The position numbers and the translations under genes were made by a program. This document shows, in pieces, positions 11,376 to 23,029 of a stretch of 64,000 nt of DNA. This DNA comes from Sinonovacula constricta (taxonomy: Eukaryota; Mollusca; Bivalvia; Cardiida; Solecurtidae), in contig CM017564.1 of the NCBI GenBank assembly GCA_007844125.1, positions 24,918,263 through 24,982,262 of the forward strand, given 5' to 3'. The notes below the pieces were generated by a model. That model saw only the letters and a program-made list of their open reading frames with translations. It ran no database searches and was not told where the DNA came from. Position 1 is the first letter of the stretch. Each line of letters begins with the position of its first letter.

Positions 11376-11911
11376 CGAAACGCAGGATAACTATGCTTAA
11401 GAAAATGTAGCTTGACAGCCATTAGCTTATTCTCGTATCAGCTTTCTTTGTTATTTTTTATTATCTTTGAAAGGAACTCACTCTGTAGATATCTATAAAA
11501 ACACAGCGAAGAGAGTGGACTAGATCTCTCGCGTGAGCTTTAATCATCCCTGGTGAAAGTTATTAATTGCTTTGATCTACGGTTTATTGGCATTACATAA
11601 ATCCCTGCTCTGTAATTTTAGTCCAGGCTTAATTGAGGAAAAAATGATGATACAGTTGTACGAACGTCAATTTTCATGTAACCTAATACAACAATTCAAT
11701 TCTACATAGATCCACTGGAATGAATCTCAATGGTTTATCGTAACATGGACAAGACTTAAGGATACATATAGTAATTCCTTAGTGTTTTTTAGCCATTCTC
11801 CTATTTTCACTTTTTTTAGTGGCCATAATACAAATTGAAGACATCAGATTTAAACATGTGCCCAAAGTCCACCCCCACCTCCCCCGCCGCAACCCCCCCC
11901 CCCCCCCCCTG

Positions 11912-12140
11912 AAATATTCTGGAATTCCCAAAATATGGTACTATGGTAGCAGAAAACGTGTAAAACAGGACTATTTAGTGAAAACAAACATGGTATTACA
12001 AAGTGAAGACATTGGGTGTCCCCTCGCCTCCAAAGTAATAATAAAAAAACTTATGAAAAATTCTGGAATTCCCTAAATATGGTACTTAGCAGCAACCGTG
12101 TGAAAACAGGACTATTTGGCGAAAACAAATATGGTACAGC
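11912..12140 (+). repeat. Local direct duplication, about 85 bp twice
   Basis: The block attctggaattccc through ggactattt to acaaacatggta at 11919-11998 recurs at 12059-12137 with small differences. A C run (about 18) lies at 11895-11912. Confidence 0.8.
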
Positions 12141-12307
12141 TTTTTTTAGCCTCGTAAGCAGTCATTTTATTGACAATCTCAGAAAAGGTTAACACAGAAA
12201 ATTGCTGATGATGCATGACTAATTACATAAATACATTAATGGGAGAATCATAGTTATTGTGGAGAATGTCAATCAGAAGGGCAGAAATTGTGAGATGCTT
12301 CTGTGAT

Positions 12308-12825
<518 letters not shown>

Positions 12826-12870
12826 AACAAGATTAAATAGAAATAACAACAACACATGTGATAATTTTTT

Positions 12871-12950
12871 TCAGATTTCGAACCCAGGACCTCTTTTATA
12901 GCAGTACATTGTGCTATTAACTGTGCGACCGTGTCTTACTACGTGCTTGT
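12871..12950 (-). mobile_element. tRNA-like SINE head fragment
   Basis: On the minus strand the sequence reads through an A-box-like region to TGGGTTCGAAAT near 12876-12887, matching a pol III B box with one weak position. It adjoins the AC tract, which may have grown next to it. Confidence 0.4.
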
Positions 12951-13438
12951 TTTATTCTCTTTTACAGTTTACATTCAAATTCTAACATAACCTTTACATG
13001 ATATTGGTGAGTTTTAACGGGCGCTTTTCTGTTTATTTGGATTTAAATCGGGCCAAATGTGTCCTTATTTTCTCAAATATATAACATATAATATTCTGTT
13101 AGCGCAAGCGAGGAACTTCTTATGAGTTAGAAAACAACGGGCATTAGTGAAACGAAACGAAAAAAGGGAAGGTAAGAAAAAGAAAGCATGGCGTTTTATA
13201 AGAAGAGTCACTTATATTCGGTTTATTGTTATAGCTTTTATTAAACCATCTTATGGTGTTTGTTTATCGTAAAATAATGCCATTGATGTTATGTTTATCA
13301 GAATAAAAAATTACATGGAGGCGTCTGCCTATGGACCATTCGCGCATATAGCTTGGCACGGCCGCCGTGGGCCTGCAGTGTTATCTTATGTATGCTTGGA
13401 ATAGTGTCTTTCAAAAATTCAAATTATCTCCCCATTTC

Positions 13439-13495
13439 TATCTCTCTCTCTCTCTCTCTCTCTCTCCCTACCCTTCCCTATATCTCTCGCTCACT
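13439..13495. repeat. (CT)n microsatellite
   Basis: A pure CT run of about 28 bp followed by a CT/CC-rich tail with ctatatctctcgctc. Confidence 0.9.
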
Positions 13496-13499
13496 TTAT

Positions 13500-14330
13500 A
13501 AATGGATGAACGATCGTTGGATGCATGGATGGGTGTTGATAATAATGATAATGACAGAAATGTAGCGGATAAAAGGGATTTTAAAATTAAAATTCCCATT
13601 AAATTCATTCATTTGCGATCTGATGTATCGCGATTCTGCTGTATACGTAATCCAGTTCGAAAAGAAATTAAAGGACATGAAAACACCCCAACACCATTTC
13701 CCTTTGTCTGGCACGCTAGATCCGCGTATTTTATTTACACTCACTGACCATTGAAAACTTCTGCAAAACAAATGAGGCGGTGATAGATATAATAACAACG
13801 AATGGAAACGTTTTTGTCATGGTGATTAAACACTTTACAGTAGTAGCATAGACAAGATATTCTTAATCATGATTCCATGGAATGCAAGCGCAAAGGAAGG
13901 GTGACATAAAATGCTTGCACCAATGCCGCAAAGGAGTGGTAGTCGCTGTTAATCTGGGGCGGGGTGGGGCCTTCAGCGTGTCAACAGCATAGCTCTGATC
14001 AGGGTGTCAGTGCTGGCCTTCCTGTGCAAATTAAGATGGAAAAAACAAAGTAATGAAAATTGCTGAACAATTCTGGCTCTTTTGGGGACTTGAACTGGGC
14101 AATACTCTTAAACTAATCTCACCCATCAATGGTATTGTGTTATGTGTTGTTGTTTTTTTGTTTTTTTCTCTGACAGGTTCTGACCTTTTTACGTAGAGCT
14201 AATATTTGTAAAACAGAACTGATTTCATTAATTATACTTTATAAGCCATCAACTTATTAACGTCGACACCATGACGTGGATACTTCTGCGTACCTGTGTA
14301 CCTGTGCTGGCTTAAAACCACTGCCATCAT
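13500..14330. other. Non-coding DNA, nothing recognised
   Basis: Mixed-composition sequence with no supported exon. Overlapping short frames near 13500-13800 on both strands have no recognisable domain. Confidence 0.4.
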
Positions 14331-14336
14331 ACAAAA

Positions 14337-14400
14337 TCACGTGACGATAGTCAGATCATGTGACAGAAGCAATATGGCGGCTGTGTTGTTGGCGTGATTT
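14337..14400 (+). promoter_or_regulatory. Promoter-like patch: E-boxes and a YY1-like site
   Basis: TCACGTGA at 14337-14344 is followed by TCATGTGAC near 14355 and AATATGGCGGC at 14371-14381, the core of a YY1 site often found at transcription starts. Clustering of three such motifs in 50 bp in AT-rich DNA is suggestive only. It could serve an upstream first exon of the cyclase or another transcript. Confidence 0.25.
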
Positions 14401-14771
14401 TACGTCGCTGTTAAACTTATACCTTTTATATATTGTCTACATATTTTTGAACTTACTGTGTTGTGGTAACAAGTAAAATGTGAATGTATTTAACGTCTTG
14501 TCTGTGCAGCGTGTACTCTTCGTTATTACTTTGTGGATTTCTTCAACAGTATCCATTGATTGTGTACATTGAACCGGCGTAACACTGAAATTTCGCCCTC
14601 GGCGAAAGGACGGAAATGGCCGAGTTGTTACGATTGTAGTGATAAATACATTCTTTTTTTTTCTTTATCGTTAGAATGTGTTTTTTTTTCATCCATTATT
14701 AGTCGTTTTTCTAACATACACATTCATTCCGATTGTCATTTTACTGAACAAAAATTAAAAGTAAAAACATC

Positions 14772-14797
14772 AAATCCTTCCAGATCTGGAAGGATTT
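14772..14797. other. Perfect 26-bp palindrome
   Basis: The arm aaatccttccaga is followed immediately by its exact reverse complement, with no spacer. A smaller inverted pair ttcgcc/ggcgaa lies near 14590-14604. Confidence 0.9.
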
Positions 14798-15020
14798 CTG
14801 TGCGGTAGCAGAGATTCTCCTTACTGAAAGGGGGAGATCACCGCGTTGGAGATTGCTTGTTTAAAGAGCATGCGCTCTGCGGCGCCTTGGATGTCTCACA
14901 TCCGTGCTTTTTCATGTTTTAAGCTTCTATGGCTAACGCAGGATAGGTTTATATACCGCCCTCTAGCCCCAAGTACGGTTATCGAACGTCTTTAAGATTT
15001 ACAAACTTTAAAGCGATGCC

Positions 15021-15320
15021 TACCGGACCTGGTAGCGCAATGGTAGAGCGTCAGCTCCAGGTACGGGAGGCCCCGGGTTCGATCCCGGGCCGCGACATAC
15101 CTAAGTCGTTAAAAATGGTAGTGGTATAGCTCCCTTGCTAACGCTCAAGCAAATATAAGGGTAGTTCCACGACTGAGTGGCCCAGTGTCAGGATAATGAG
15201 ACTGGGTGTGGTATCATGCCAGGTGTTCACGGCATGCTATAGACAGTGAAAGCAGCACTATATCTGCTTCAAGTGGACACCCTCTCCAGATAACTGAAAT
15301 ACTGTTGGTGGGAAGATACC
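15021..15320 (+). mobile_element. tRNA-derived SINE, family 1, essentially full length
   Basis: A-box TGGTAGCGCAATGG at 15030-15043 and B box GGGTTCGATCCC at 15075-15086 form a tRNA-like head. The body has gctaacgctcaagcaaatat, tggtatcatgccaggtgttc, gcagcactatatctgcttca, and the tail ccagataactgaaatactg. It ends in C- and A-rich simple sequence (to 15385). Best-preserved copy here; reverse copies lie at 26061-26340 and 33651-33923. Confidence 0.88.
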
Positions 15321-15739
15321 CCCCCCCCCCCCAAAAAAAAATAAATAAAATAAATAATAATAAATAAATAAATAAAAATAAAATAAAGTGATGCCATCCT
15401 ACATTTCACAATCTACTTGCACACTAAGTAATTGTTTCTTTATTGTTATAGAATATAACCGCATTTGCTGCAGAAAATATAGTTTATATTCAAGAAATAT
15501 AATTATTCTTTCTAATTTTTGTACGGTTTGTTGTTTTCTCATTTTTACTGGTAAGAGTTTTAAATCTTAGTAGGTTAAATGTTTAAATGTCTTGTGAAGT
15601 GCTTTACAGTAAACGCCCTAATAGCATCCCATTAGCAAACTGGTTTGTTCGTTTCTCATTTGTTACATCGCGCCCGTCGGATCGCCGGCGTCTAGCTAAT
15701 AATTGATGTGGTGGTGGTGTGGGTGGAAGCAATAGTGAA

Positions 15740-15875
15740 CTTACACATACGTCTGGGTCCACACCCCGGCGCACCGCAGGTCAGCTGGTGGACCCACACC
15801 CCAATACAAAGGTTCTAGAACCGGGACTCGAACCCAAACGGTTAGGGGCTGAGGGGTTACAAATCTACGATTATG
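15740..15875 (-). mobile_element. tRNA-derived SINE, family 2, partial
   Basis: Minus-strand B box TGGGTTCGAGTCCC at 15823-15836, followed by the gcgccgggg and cagacgta-type body blocks shared with the copies at 29.4, 35.4 and 52.0 kb. Confidence 0.65.
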
Positions 15876-15879
15876 TTCA

Positions 15880-16560
15880 CAAAAGTGTCTATGTATAATG
15901 TTACAATACACTGCGAGCGATTTTTTACCACAATTCTTTATGAATGCGCGTTGGCGTGTGAGTTTCAAAAGCTATGACATGCTATCTACTCTTGGCCTTT
16001 ATGACGTACTTTGAAAATTGTCCTTTTGTCGCGGTTCACATTCTACAGTCCGTATAATAAATCAACATTGCTTGTTTATTCTCACTTTAACAAATATAAA
16101 GCTTCTTATTTTGACCAGCAGTTCTTTTGTAAATCTCCACATACTTTCTACATAGTCTTATTAATTTTTTTTTAGTTTTATTTTATCGGTAAATTCTATG
16201 GAGTGCTTAAAATTAAATTGTTTTTATTATATTACACAGTAAATTTAAGTTTTAAAGAGCATTTTTACATTTTCACCTATACCGATCTCCACTACGGGCA
16301 TATTTTTTTCCACAAAAAATCGGTTACTGTAGCACCTTGAAACGTTTGGTTTGTTGCATGATTTCATAGCAAAGACAATATGAAGCGCCGAGGAAACGCA
16401 CAAAAATACATTTAAATATTTATGTAAAAACAAAACAAAAACAAAAACAAACAAACAACAAAGACGACAACATGAACCAGTCAACTTCAATCTGAGACAA
16501 TCCATTGTCTGTCATCAGCCTTCAAGTGTCACGAATCATGAATCATGAAATACTGCATTA
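15880..16560. other. AT-rich non-coding DNA
   Basis: No gene supported. An A/C-rich simple stretch (caaaaacaaaacaaaaac type) lies at 16425-16460. Confidence 0.4.
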
Positions 16561-16569
16561 GTAAAACAT

Positions 16570-16902
16570 TTAAACCTCAGCCAAGGTTGTTTTCAACGAC
16601 GAAATGGTTTGACATCTATACTGAACTGATGCCCTTTTTGCATGTACACCAAAACCAGCAATTTCCGGTTTAGTCAGCTGTCGGCGTCTCTCAGTCGGAA
16701 TGTTTTGGCGATATAATGACAATCGCAACATGTCGGGTAATTCCGTGTCCAGTTGTTCCTTTGCATCTTTCTCCGCAGAGTTATCGTTCGTTTTGCTCAC
16801 ATATACCCTTGCAACAGGTTCACGGCCATAAAGGTCAAGGTTCTTGACGCAAAAATGGTATAGAGGTTTGTTATGTTTCAGATGTCCGTATTTATTATAC
16901 AT
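16570..16902 (-). CDS. Unrecognised open frame, 110 codons, possibly an exon
   Basis: I do not recognise this sequence. It stands out from its neighbours because the DNA is visibly richer in G+C than the AT-rich flanks, and because the peptide has a balanced, soluble-protein composition with no repeats: an acidic stretch (NDNSAEKDAKEQLD, near residues 39-52) and a basic one (TERRRQLTK, near 71-79). There is no signal peptide or membrane segment. The ATG lies in very AT-rich sequence with no visible promoter, and no convincing splice sites were identified, so it may be a chance frame, a lineage-specific small protein, or a fragment of a mobile element. Its strand is opposite to the cyclase. 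Confidence 0.2.
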   Translation of the reverse strand: MYNKYGHLKHNKPLYHFCVKNLDLYGREPVARVYVSKTNDNSAEKDAKEQLDTELPDMLRLSLYRQNIPTERRRQLTKPEIAGFGVHAKRASVQYRCQTISSLKTTLAEV

Positions 16903-17304
16903 TTATTATAAAATTGGAAAATATCTTGTTTTTGTTTTTGTTTTTAAAATGTCAGATTACTTGAGCAAATAAGCAAAAAATTAAAACATTAAGATTATTG
17001 TTGTTCATATTTGAGTATGGTTTAGTTATATTAATGTTATAGGTTACATTGCGTAGTTATCTGCCTTGCGTAAAACGTACAGAAAATAATTCCAGCTATA
17101 TGGATTTATTTTCTAAAACATATTCGTAGATATAAAAAAAACTTAATGTTTTTATTCGGATCACCTCGGTCAGTCCGTGTGAAAATTGTCGGAAAACGTG
17201 GTCCAAGTAGGTTGCTTCATCACGATAGCCGATGACGAAAACTCACGAATAGTTCTGTATGTCGTTTACTCATTCTGAATACCTAGGTGAAAACCTGGTG
17301 GAAA

Positions 17305-17595
17305 GGAAAGTAAGGTTAGACGCCACTAAATAAGTTTGTTCTATATTCTATAGTGAATCGCGCAAAAATGGAAACAAATTGCACCATGACCAAGTTATGA
17401 TGGACCCCCATAACCAGCTATTTATTGGCTATCAGAAAGACCCAGAAATAAGGCAACTATTGCAACCTGTAAGAAGGTTCAGTTTCATAGACTGTGCATA
17501 CCGCCAAATTGCCAGTCGGTAACCGCCAAATTTCAATGAAATATGTACTTCCTGTAAAGGTGGATCAGTCCATTAGACCATGCCAAATTGGAATT
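17305..17595 (-). repeat. Interspersed repeat, copy 2 of an inverted pair
   Basis: Reverse complement of 11085-11375, with blocks such as ccactaaataagtttgttct, accatgaccaagttatgatg and ccagtcggtaaccgcc. The middle differs by a short indel near the ctatatatgg stretch. Confidence 0.85.
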
Positions 17596-17743
17596 TTGTT
17601 AAGCGTCAACTCAAGTTTGACAAACCTAGGTACCTATTCACAAAAAAACACAAACCGAAAACGAAAAAAACAAATATTTTACAACAAAAAAACAACAACA
17701 ATGCATCATATATATTTTTATTGGAAAAACATCATCATAATAT

Positions 17744-18227
17744 GATGACAATCAAAAGAAAACATAAAAGCTATGCCTGGTAAGCTAATCTTTTTTTATT
17801 AGCACCCCCTCCACCAAAAATTTAATTACTAATAATAACCCTTTACCCCATATATACGGGTTTTATCGCCTGTGTGCTCTGTGATCAGTTTAGAACCAGA
17901 TTAGTCAGTGTTGCATAATTTTGCATGCAGACAGACTCTAGCTCCAATGTTCACTAGTATGTAACCCTGGAGTTTTTTAGTCAAACACAAATGATATCAG
18001 ATTATTCAAGGAATATATAAATATAAACATTTTTTCTTCTTCAAACACAAACATAATTTTTATTAGAGAGTTTCATGTAAACAATTCACTTTATTTGAAA
18101 TCAAAATAACCTTAATAAAAGAGGGTTTTCTTGTTGTTTTTTTGCCTGTTGGGTGGGGTATGGGGTGATAATAAAAAAAAGATTAGCTTAGCAGGCATAG
18201 TTTTTATGTTTTCTTTTGATTGTCATC
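17744..18227. mobile_element. Foldback/TIR element, 72-76 bp arms
   Basis: The left arm 17744-17815 (gatgacaatcaaaagaaaac onward) is the near-perfect reverse complement of the right arm 18152-18227, which ends ttttcttttgattgtcatc. Arms agree over their whole length with a few indels; the spacer is about 336 bp of AT-rich DNA. No transposase. No clear target duplication at the flanks. Confidence 0.85.
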
Positions 18228-18303
18228 TTGAGGCCTTTCTTACTGCTGGTCTATGGGAAAATATACTTGGCACTTTAAACCATTTTTTCCTTGACTTGGC
18301 GGT

Positions 18304-18331
18304 GGGGGGGGGGGGGGGGGGGGGGGGGGGG
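18304..18331. repeat. Poly-G run
   Basis: About 28 consecutive G residues after ggcggt; length in the assembly may be unreliable. Confidence 0.9.
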
Positions 18332-18339
18332 AAGTGGGG

Positions 18340-19320
18340 TGGTCTTCAAAATGACATAATTTGGAAGATAATTTAAATGTTTATTGGAACTAAAGGCTAA
18401 ATGACAACGTATCCATTTCTCCAATTAGTCAGCCACGCAGGTCTGAGCCTTTTTTCGTTGCATGTGGCACCTCGAGATCTCTCGTGGTTACAACCTTCAG
18501 CACAGCAGAAATCGTTCTGTCCCATAGCAAAATAAAATTATCTAAGCGAGTAAAATTCATTTAAAACATATAAATACAAGTTCTGATGATTCAGTTTATC
18601 ATTTTTATTCACTTTGTCCCTCTTTTTGTGTGTGAAGAAGAAACGAAAGTAAGTCAGCTGTTCTATGTTTACACGCGAGCACATAAACAGAACCCCCCTG
18701 ACCTCAAATCTCGCGGAGCGAGATTGCGCGAGATTTCGTAATTTCGAAAAGGTCAATAATTTTGCTTGCCATGAGGACTGTTACTCACCAAAACATGTTA
18801 TTCACGAGCGAACTGTTAAATTTGAATTTATTTAGGACAGAAACCATAAGTAAAAAGAAAAGAAAAAAAACAACATCGTGGTTCCAACGAACAGTTTGAC
18901 TGGATCGGTATCTCTGAACGCTTGGATTTCGCGTTATTCTCTTATTTTCAAGCGTCTACATGATTACGGTTATGATAAATTGAATACGAGTAATATACGT
19001 CGTTACCGAACACATTTCCCCGAACGAAATTGTCGTTATCGATTCACGGAACATTGGAATTATTTAAGAAAAATTTCACTAACAAATTTTGTTTTTTTTT
19101 TTTTGGATTGGGGACTCCAAAACCTACGCGCACGCGGACGCTTAACAGAATTCCGATTTGGCATGGCCTTATTGTGCATAATCGTGTTAAAGACTTTTGC
19201 TTTCTTTTAGTTCTACATAGTTTCAGCTTCCTTTTGATACCAAAAGGTTCAGATTACCTTCAAAATAGGAAATTTAAAGCCAAAACATAGCAACAGACTT
19301 ACTAAAGAGAAAAAGTCCAT
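18340..19320. other. Non-coding DNA, no supported gene
   Basis: Contains a short G+C palindrome (ctcgcg / cgcgag, 18712-18735) and an open frame at 18878-19210 with no recognisable domain. Confidence 0.35.
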
Positions 19321-19322
19321 GT

Positions 19323-19365
19323 CACACATTCTACCGGTAGGTATTTAGTGTAACCACCCCGTAAG
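19323..19365 (-). repeat. Short fragment of the 11-kb repeat
   Basis: gtatttagtgtaaccacccc and the preceding acattctaccgg match the reverse complement of 11038-11075. Confidence 0.65.
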
Positions 19366-19667
19366 GTAGCCAGATACTTGGAACCCCTTGGTTCTGAATG
19401 TCTGAAATTCACGAAGGGCATAGTCAAGCAATTACGATTGGTCAGGCCGCTTTTTTTAGATTTAGAATTGGTCAATGATGTTAGATGAATGCTTCAATCA
19501 ACTCGAAGGTTGTGGGTGACGAAAGTGTCAGGGTCGTTTCAAAATGCTATTGAGGTCACCTATTTGTGAAGAATTCATTAAAAATATTTATCACATAACC
19601 TACCGCGCGAGCGTGAGGTAACACTCATGCGTTATTTTCGGTAACTCACTAGTTAGTTATCGTAGTG

Positions 19668-19694
19668 TGACGTCATTATCGCAGTGTGACGTCA
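19668..19694. promoter_or_regulatory. Two CRE octamers, 19 bp apart
   Basis: TGACGTCA at 19668-19675 and again at 19687-19694, each inside the shared context agtgtgacgtcatta, so they form a short tandem repeat. They are canonical CREB/ATF sites in sequence. Whether they act is unknown. Confidence 0.4.
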
Positions 19695-19990
19695 TTAAGT
19701 ATGTGTGGTATGTATGTCATTTCCCGAGCAATTTGTTGTCGCCGTTTTGTGCATTTTGCTGGACAATTTCATTTTAATTCATAAAAAGATAACATTTTAG
19801 TCATGTTACAAACGAATCTGTTCACTTTGTGTTGAAAATGGTCGAGTAAATACTGGAACTTTCTTTTGTGCGGATTTTTCCAAACCGAATTACACATGTC
19901 AAGGCCGACTGCTCATGCTATAAAAAGATCATGCATTGTAAACAAAAACAGCTGGTGTTTTGGTTATGTGATAAATAGAATCTAATATTC

Positions 19991-20068
19991 GTGGTCATTA
20001 GGTACTGAGAGCCTCGTATTGTATCGTTTCATTCAACTCGTTTAATATTTTCAGTACCTAATGACCAC
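19991..20068. other. Perfect 18-bp inverted repeat (hairpin)
   Basis: gtggtcattaggtactga (19991-20008) and its exact reverse complement (20051-20068) with a 42-nt spacer. Confidence 0.92.
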
Positions 20069-20099
20069 TCATATGAGATCCTCTATATATATCACACTA

Positions 20100-21150
20100 T
20101 GAATTAGCTAGGCTTACAATTAATATATAGTTTAATTTTTATAATAACGACTGATTGTATTGTGAAAAGGTAATTATAAAAATAAAAATACGTTTATATG
20201 GATTTAAACGTTTCTGTTGGTCAAAACACAAAAATAAACATAGACATATACGCGCAGCACACAACAGTTACGCAAGCACACAAACACGCACTTACGCACA
20301 CACACTGAAACACACGCGCACACACGAACGAAATCACACACGCATACAAAACCTTACACAATTCAAACGCATTCTTGAAATTTATTTCTCGGTGTTAACA
20401 GTTCACAGTTTGCAAAAGAATATCGTGAAATGTTCATATCATATGATATCATGTGGCAGGCCAAAGATGATTTTTCTTTGATGGTTGGCATGTGGCAGTT
20501 TAACAGTCCGTCCATTCGTACGTCTGTTAGCATGTTGCTCTTAATGAGTTCCATATCTCTTTAATAACTTACATTTAATCATACGCCACTACCTTACAGA
20601 CATACACTTGAAGGCGTGCCGCGTATAGTATATGCAAATGCAGTCCTGCAAAGTAATATCATTGTGTTGTTTGTTTGTTTTTTAAAAAAGAGAAGATTAT
20701 TGCGTTTTCGGAGGTAAATGTCATTTCTAATGACATTTATTGATTGAAATTTCAAACGACTTCAACTGTAAATCGTAAATAATCTGCAGAAACGGTTTAG
20801 AAAATGGTTCAAGTATGCATATTGTGATGATAGATGGACATAGTTATTTTGGCAAAACATCAACTTTGTACCCTCTACACAAGACTGTTTCAAAACTTGC
20901 AGAGAAAACCGTAAACATGCCACTTTAAGTGGATGTAATTAAATTGTCAAATGTAACGAAGCTTTTATCCCACTTTATTGTATCGTATGTAATTTGGACG
21001 AAGTGGGCCGCATTTACACTCGAATATCCTCATACACTAATTAAAACATTGCACTGGCTATATCTGCATAGTACACCGATTAGATTCGATACAGTATAAT
21101 AAGAATAAGCAAGTGGATTACAATTAGACAATCTGAGCAAAATTAAGGCA
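20100..21150. other. Non-coding DNA, nothing recognised
   Basis: An AC-rich patch at about 20255-20345 and a small hairpin (aaatgtcat / atgacattt, 20714-20741); no gene supported. Confidence 0.4.
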
Positions 21151-21160
21151 AACATACTTG

Positions 21161-22190
<1,030 letters not shown>

Positions 22191-22191
22191 G

Positions 22192-22432
22192 TAAATAAGA
22201 AAAGGTCCTATCAAAATTTCCACAGATATAAATTTTTTATCTACCAGTAGACAAAGGCAAGGAAGGTAAATGTAAATGTGACAAAAACACAGAGACGAGA
22301 CATAACACACATAAAGAAAAACCATCAGTTTCCGCCTTGGAACGGTCAATCGACAAAAGGACCGACTGGGGTGCTTAAACCTGGTTTGTGGAGCGCTCCA
22401 ACCTCGCACTTCCTGAAGGCTTTTTTAGCAAA
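22192..22432 (-). repeat. Interspersed repeat with conserved hairpin, copy 1
   Basis: Reverse orientation. Shares gtcctatcaaaatttccaca, agagacgagacataacacac, accatcagtttccgccttgg and ctaacctcgcacttcc-type blocks with copies at 33.3, 39.9, 50.6 and 53.7 kb. The hairpin arms are partly decayed here. Class unknown. Confidence 0.75.
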
Positions 22433-22964
22433 CAAACAGTGTAAATAACAATATCCCGTCAAAGTGAAACATCTAGCAGTAAGCACCTGCATCGGGAGTT
22501 AAAACAGATACAATGAACTTATATACAAACATAATAACTAGTAATAAAATAAACTATAAACATATGTACAGTATGTACAGTAGATAAAGGCCTCGGCAAC
22601 GTAGCAAATAACTTTATTCATAATGTACGTTGCATGATATAAATATGACCTAATAAGATTTAAAAAATATCCAAAGTTTGTGTGTGTATTTTTCGAGAAG
22701 AAGTGTATTCTCTTTCAGAAATCGTAAATGGTAATTGTTTGTTTTTCATTATCTTTGTATAATGGTGTTACAAAAATATGCAAAAACGGCTTTTCCGGAT
22801 AAAATACGCTGCGTTTTCCAGAAAACGCCAATTGCGCCAAAACTTTTACAAGTCTCGTCCGCCAGCTTGTCGTGACATTTACCAGTCCAAAAAGTCTCAA
22901 AACCCTTTATTTTGAAAAGTTAATGAATAAAAAAATATGTTTAACAAATCATTTCTGTGTATAT

Positions 22965-23021
22965 GATAGAGTCTATTAAGAAGTTTCTATTATCTATGGA
23001 AACGTCTTAATAGATTCTATC
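22965..23021. other. 23-bp near-perfect inverted repeat
   Basis: Arms 22965-22987 and 22999-23021 pair with two mismatches around an 11-nt loop. Confidence 0.88.
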
Positions 23022-23029
23022 CGACTTAG

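Noticed and set aside
15021..15095. A functional tRNA gene
   Set aside because: A and B boxes are present, but the sequence continues into a SINE body found in several other copies; no clean cloverleaf with acceptor stem was found.
18878..19210. 110-codon plus-strand frame as an exon
   Set aside because: No recognisable domain, a T run inside, and no supporting splice or promoter signals.
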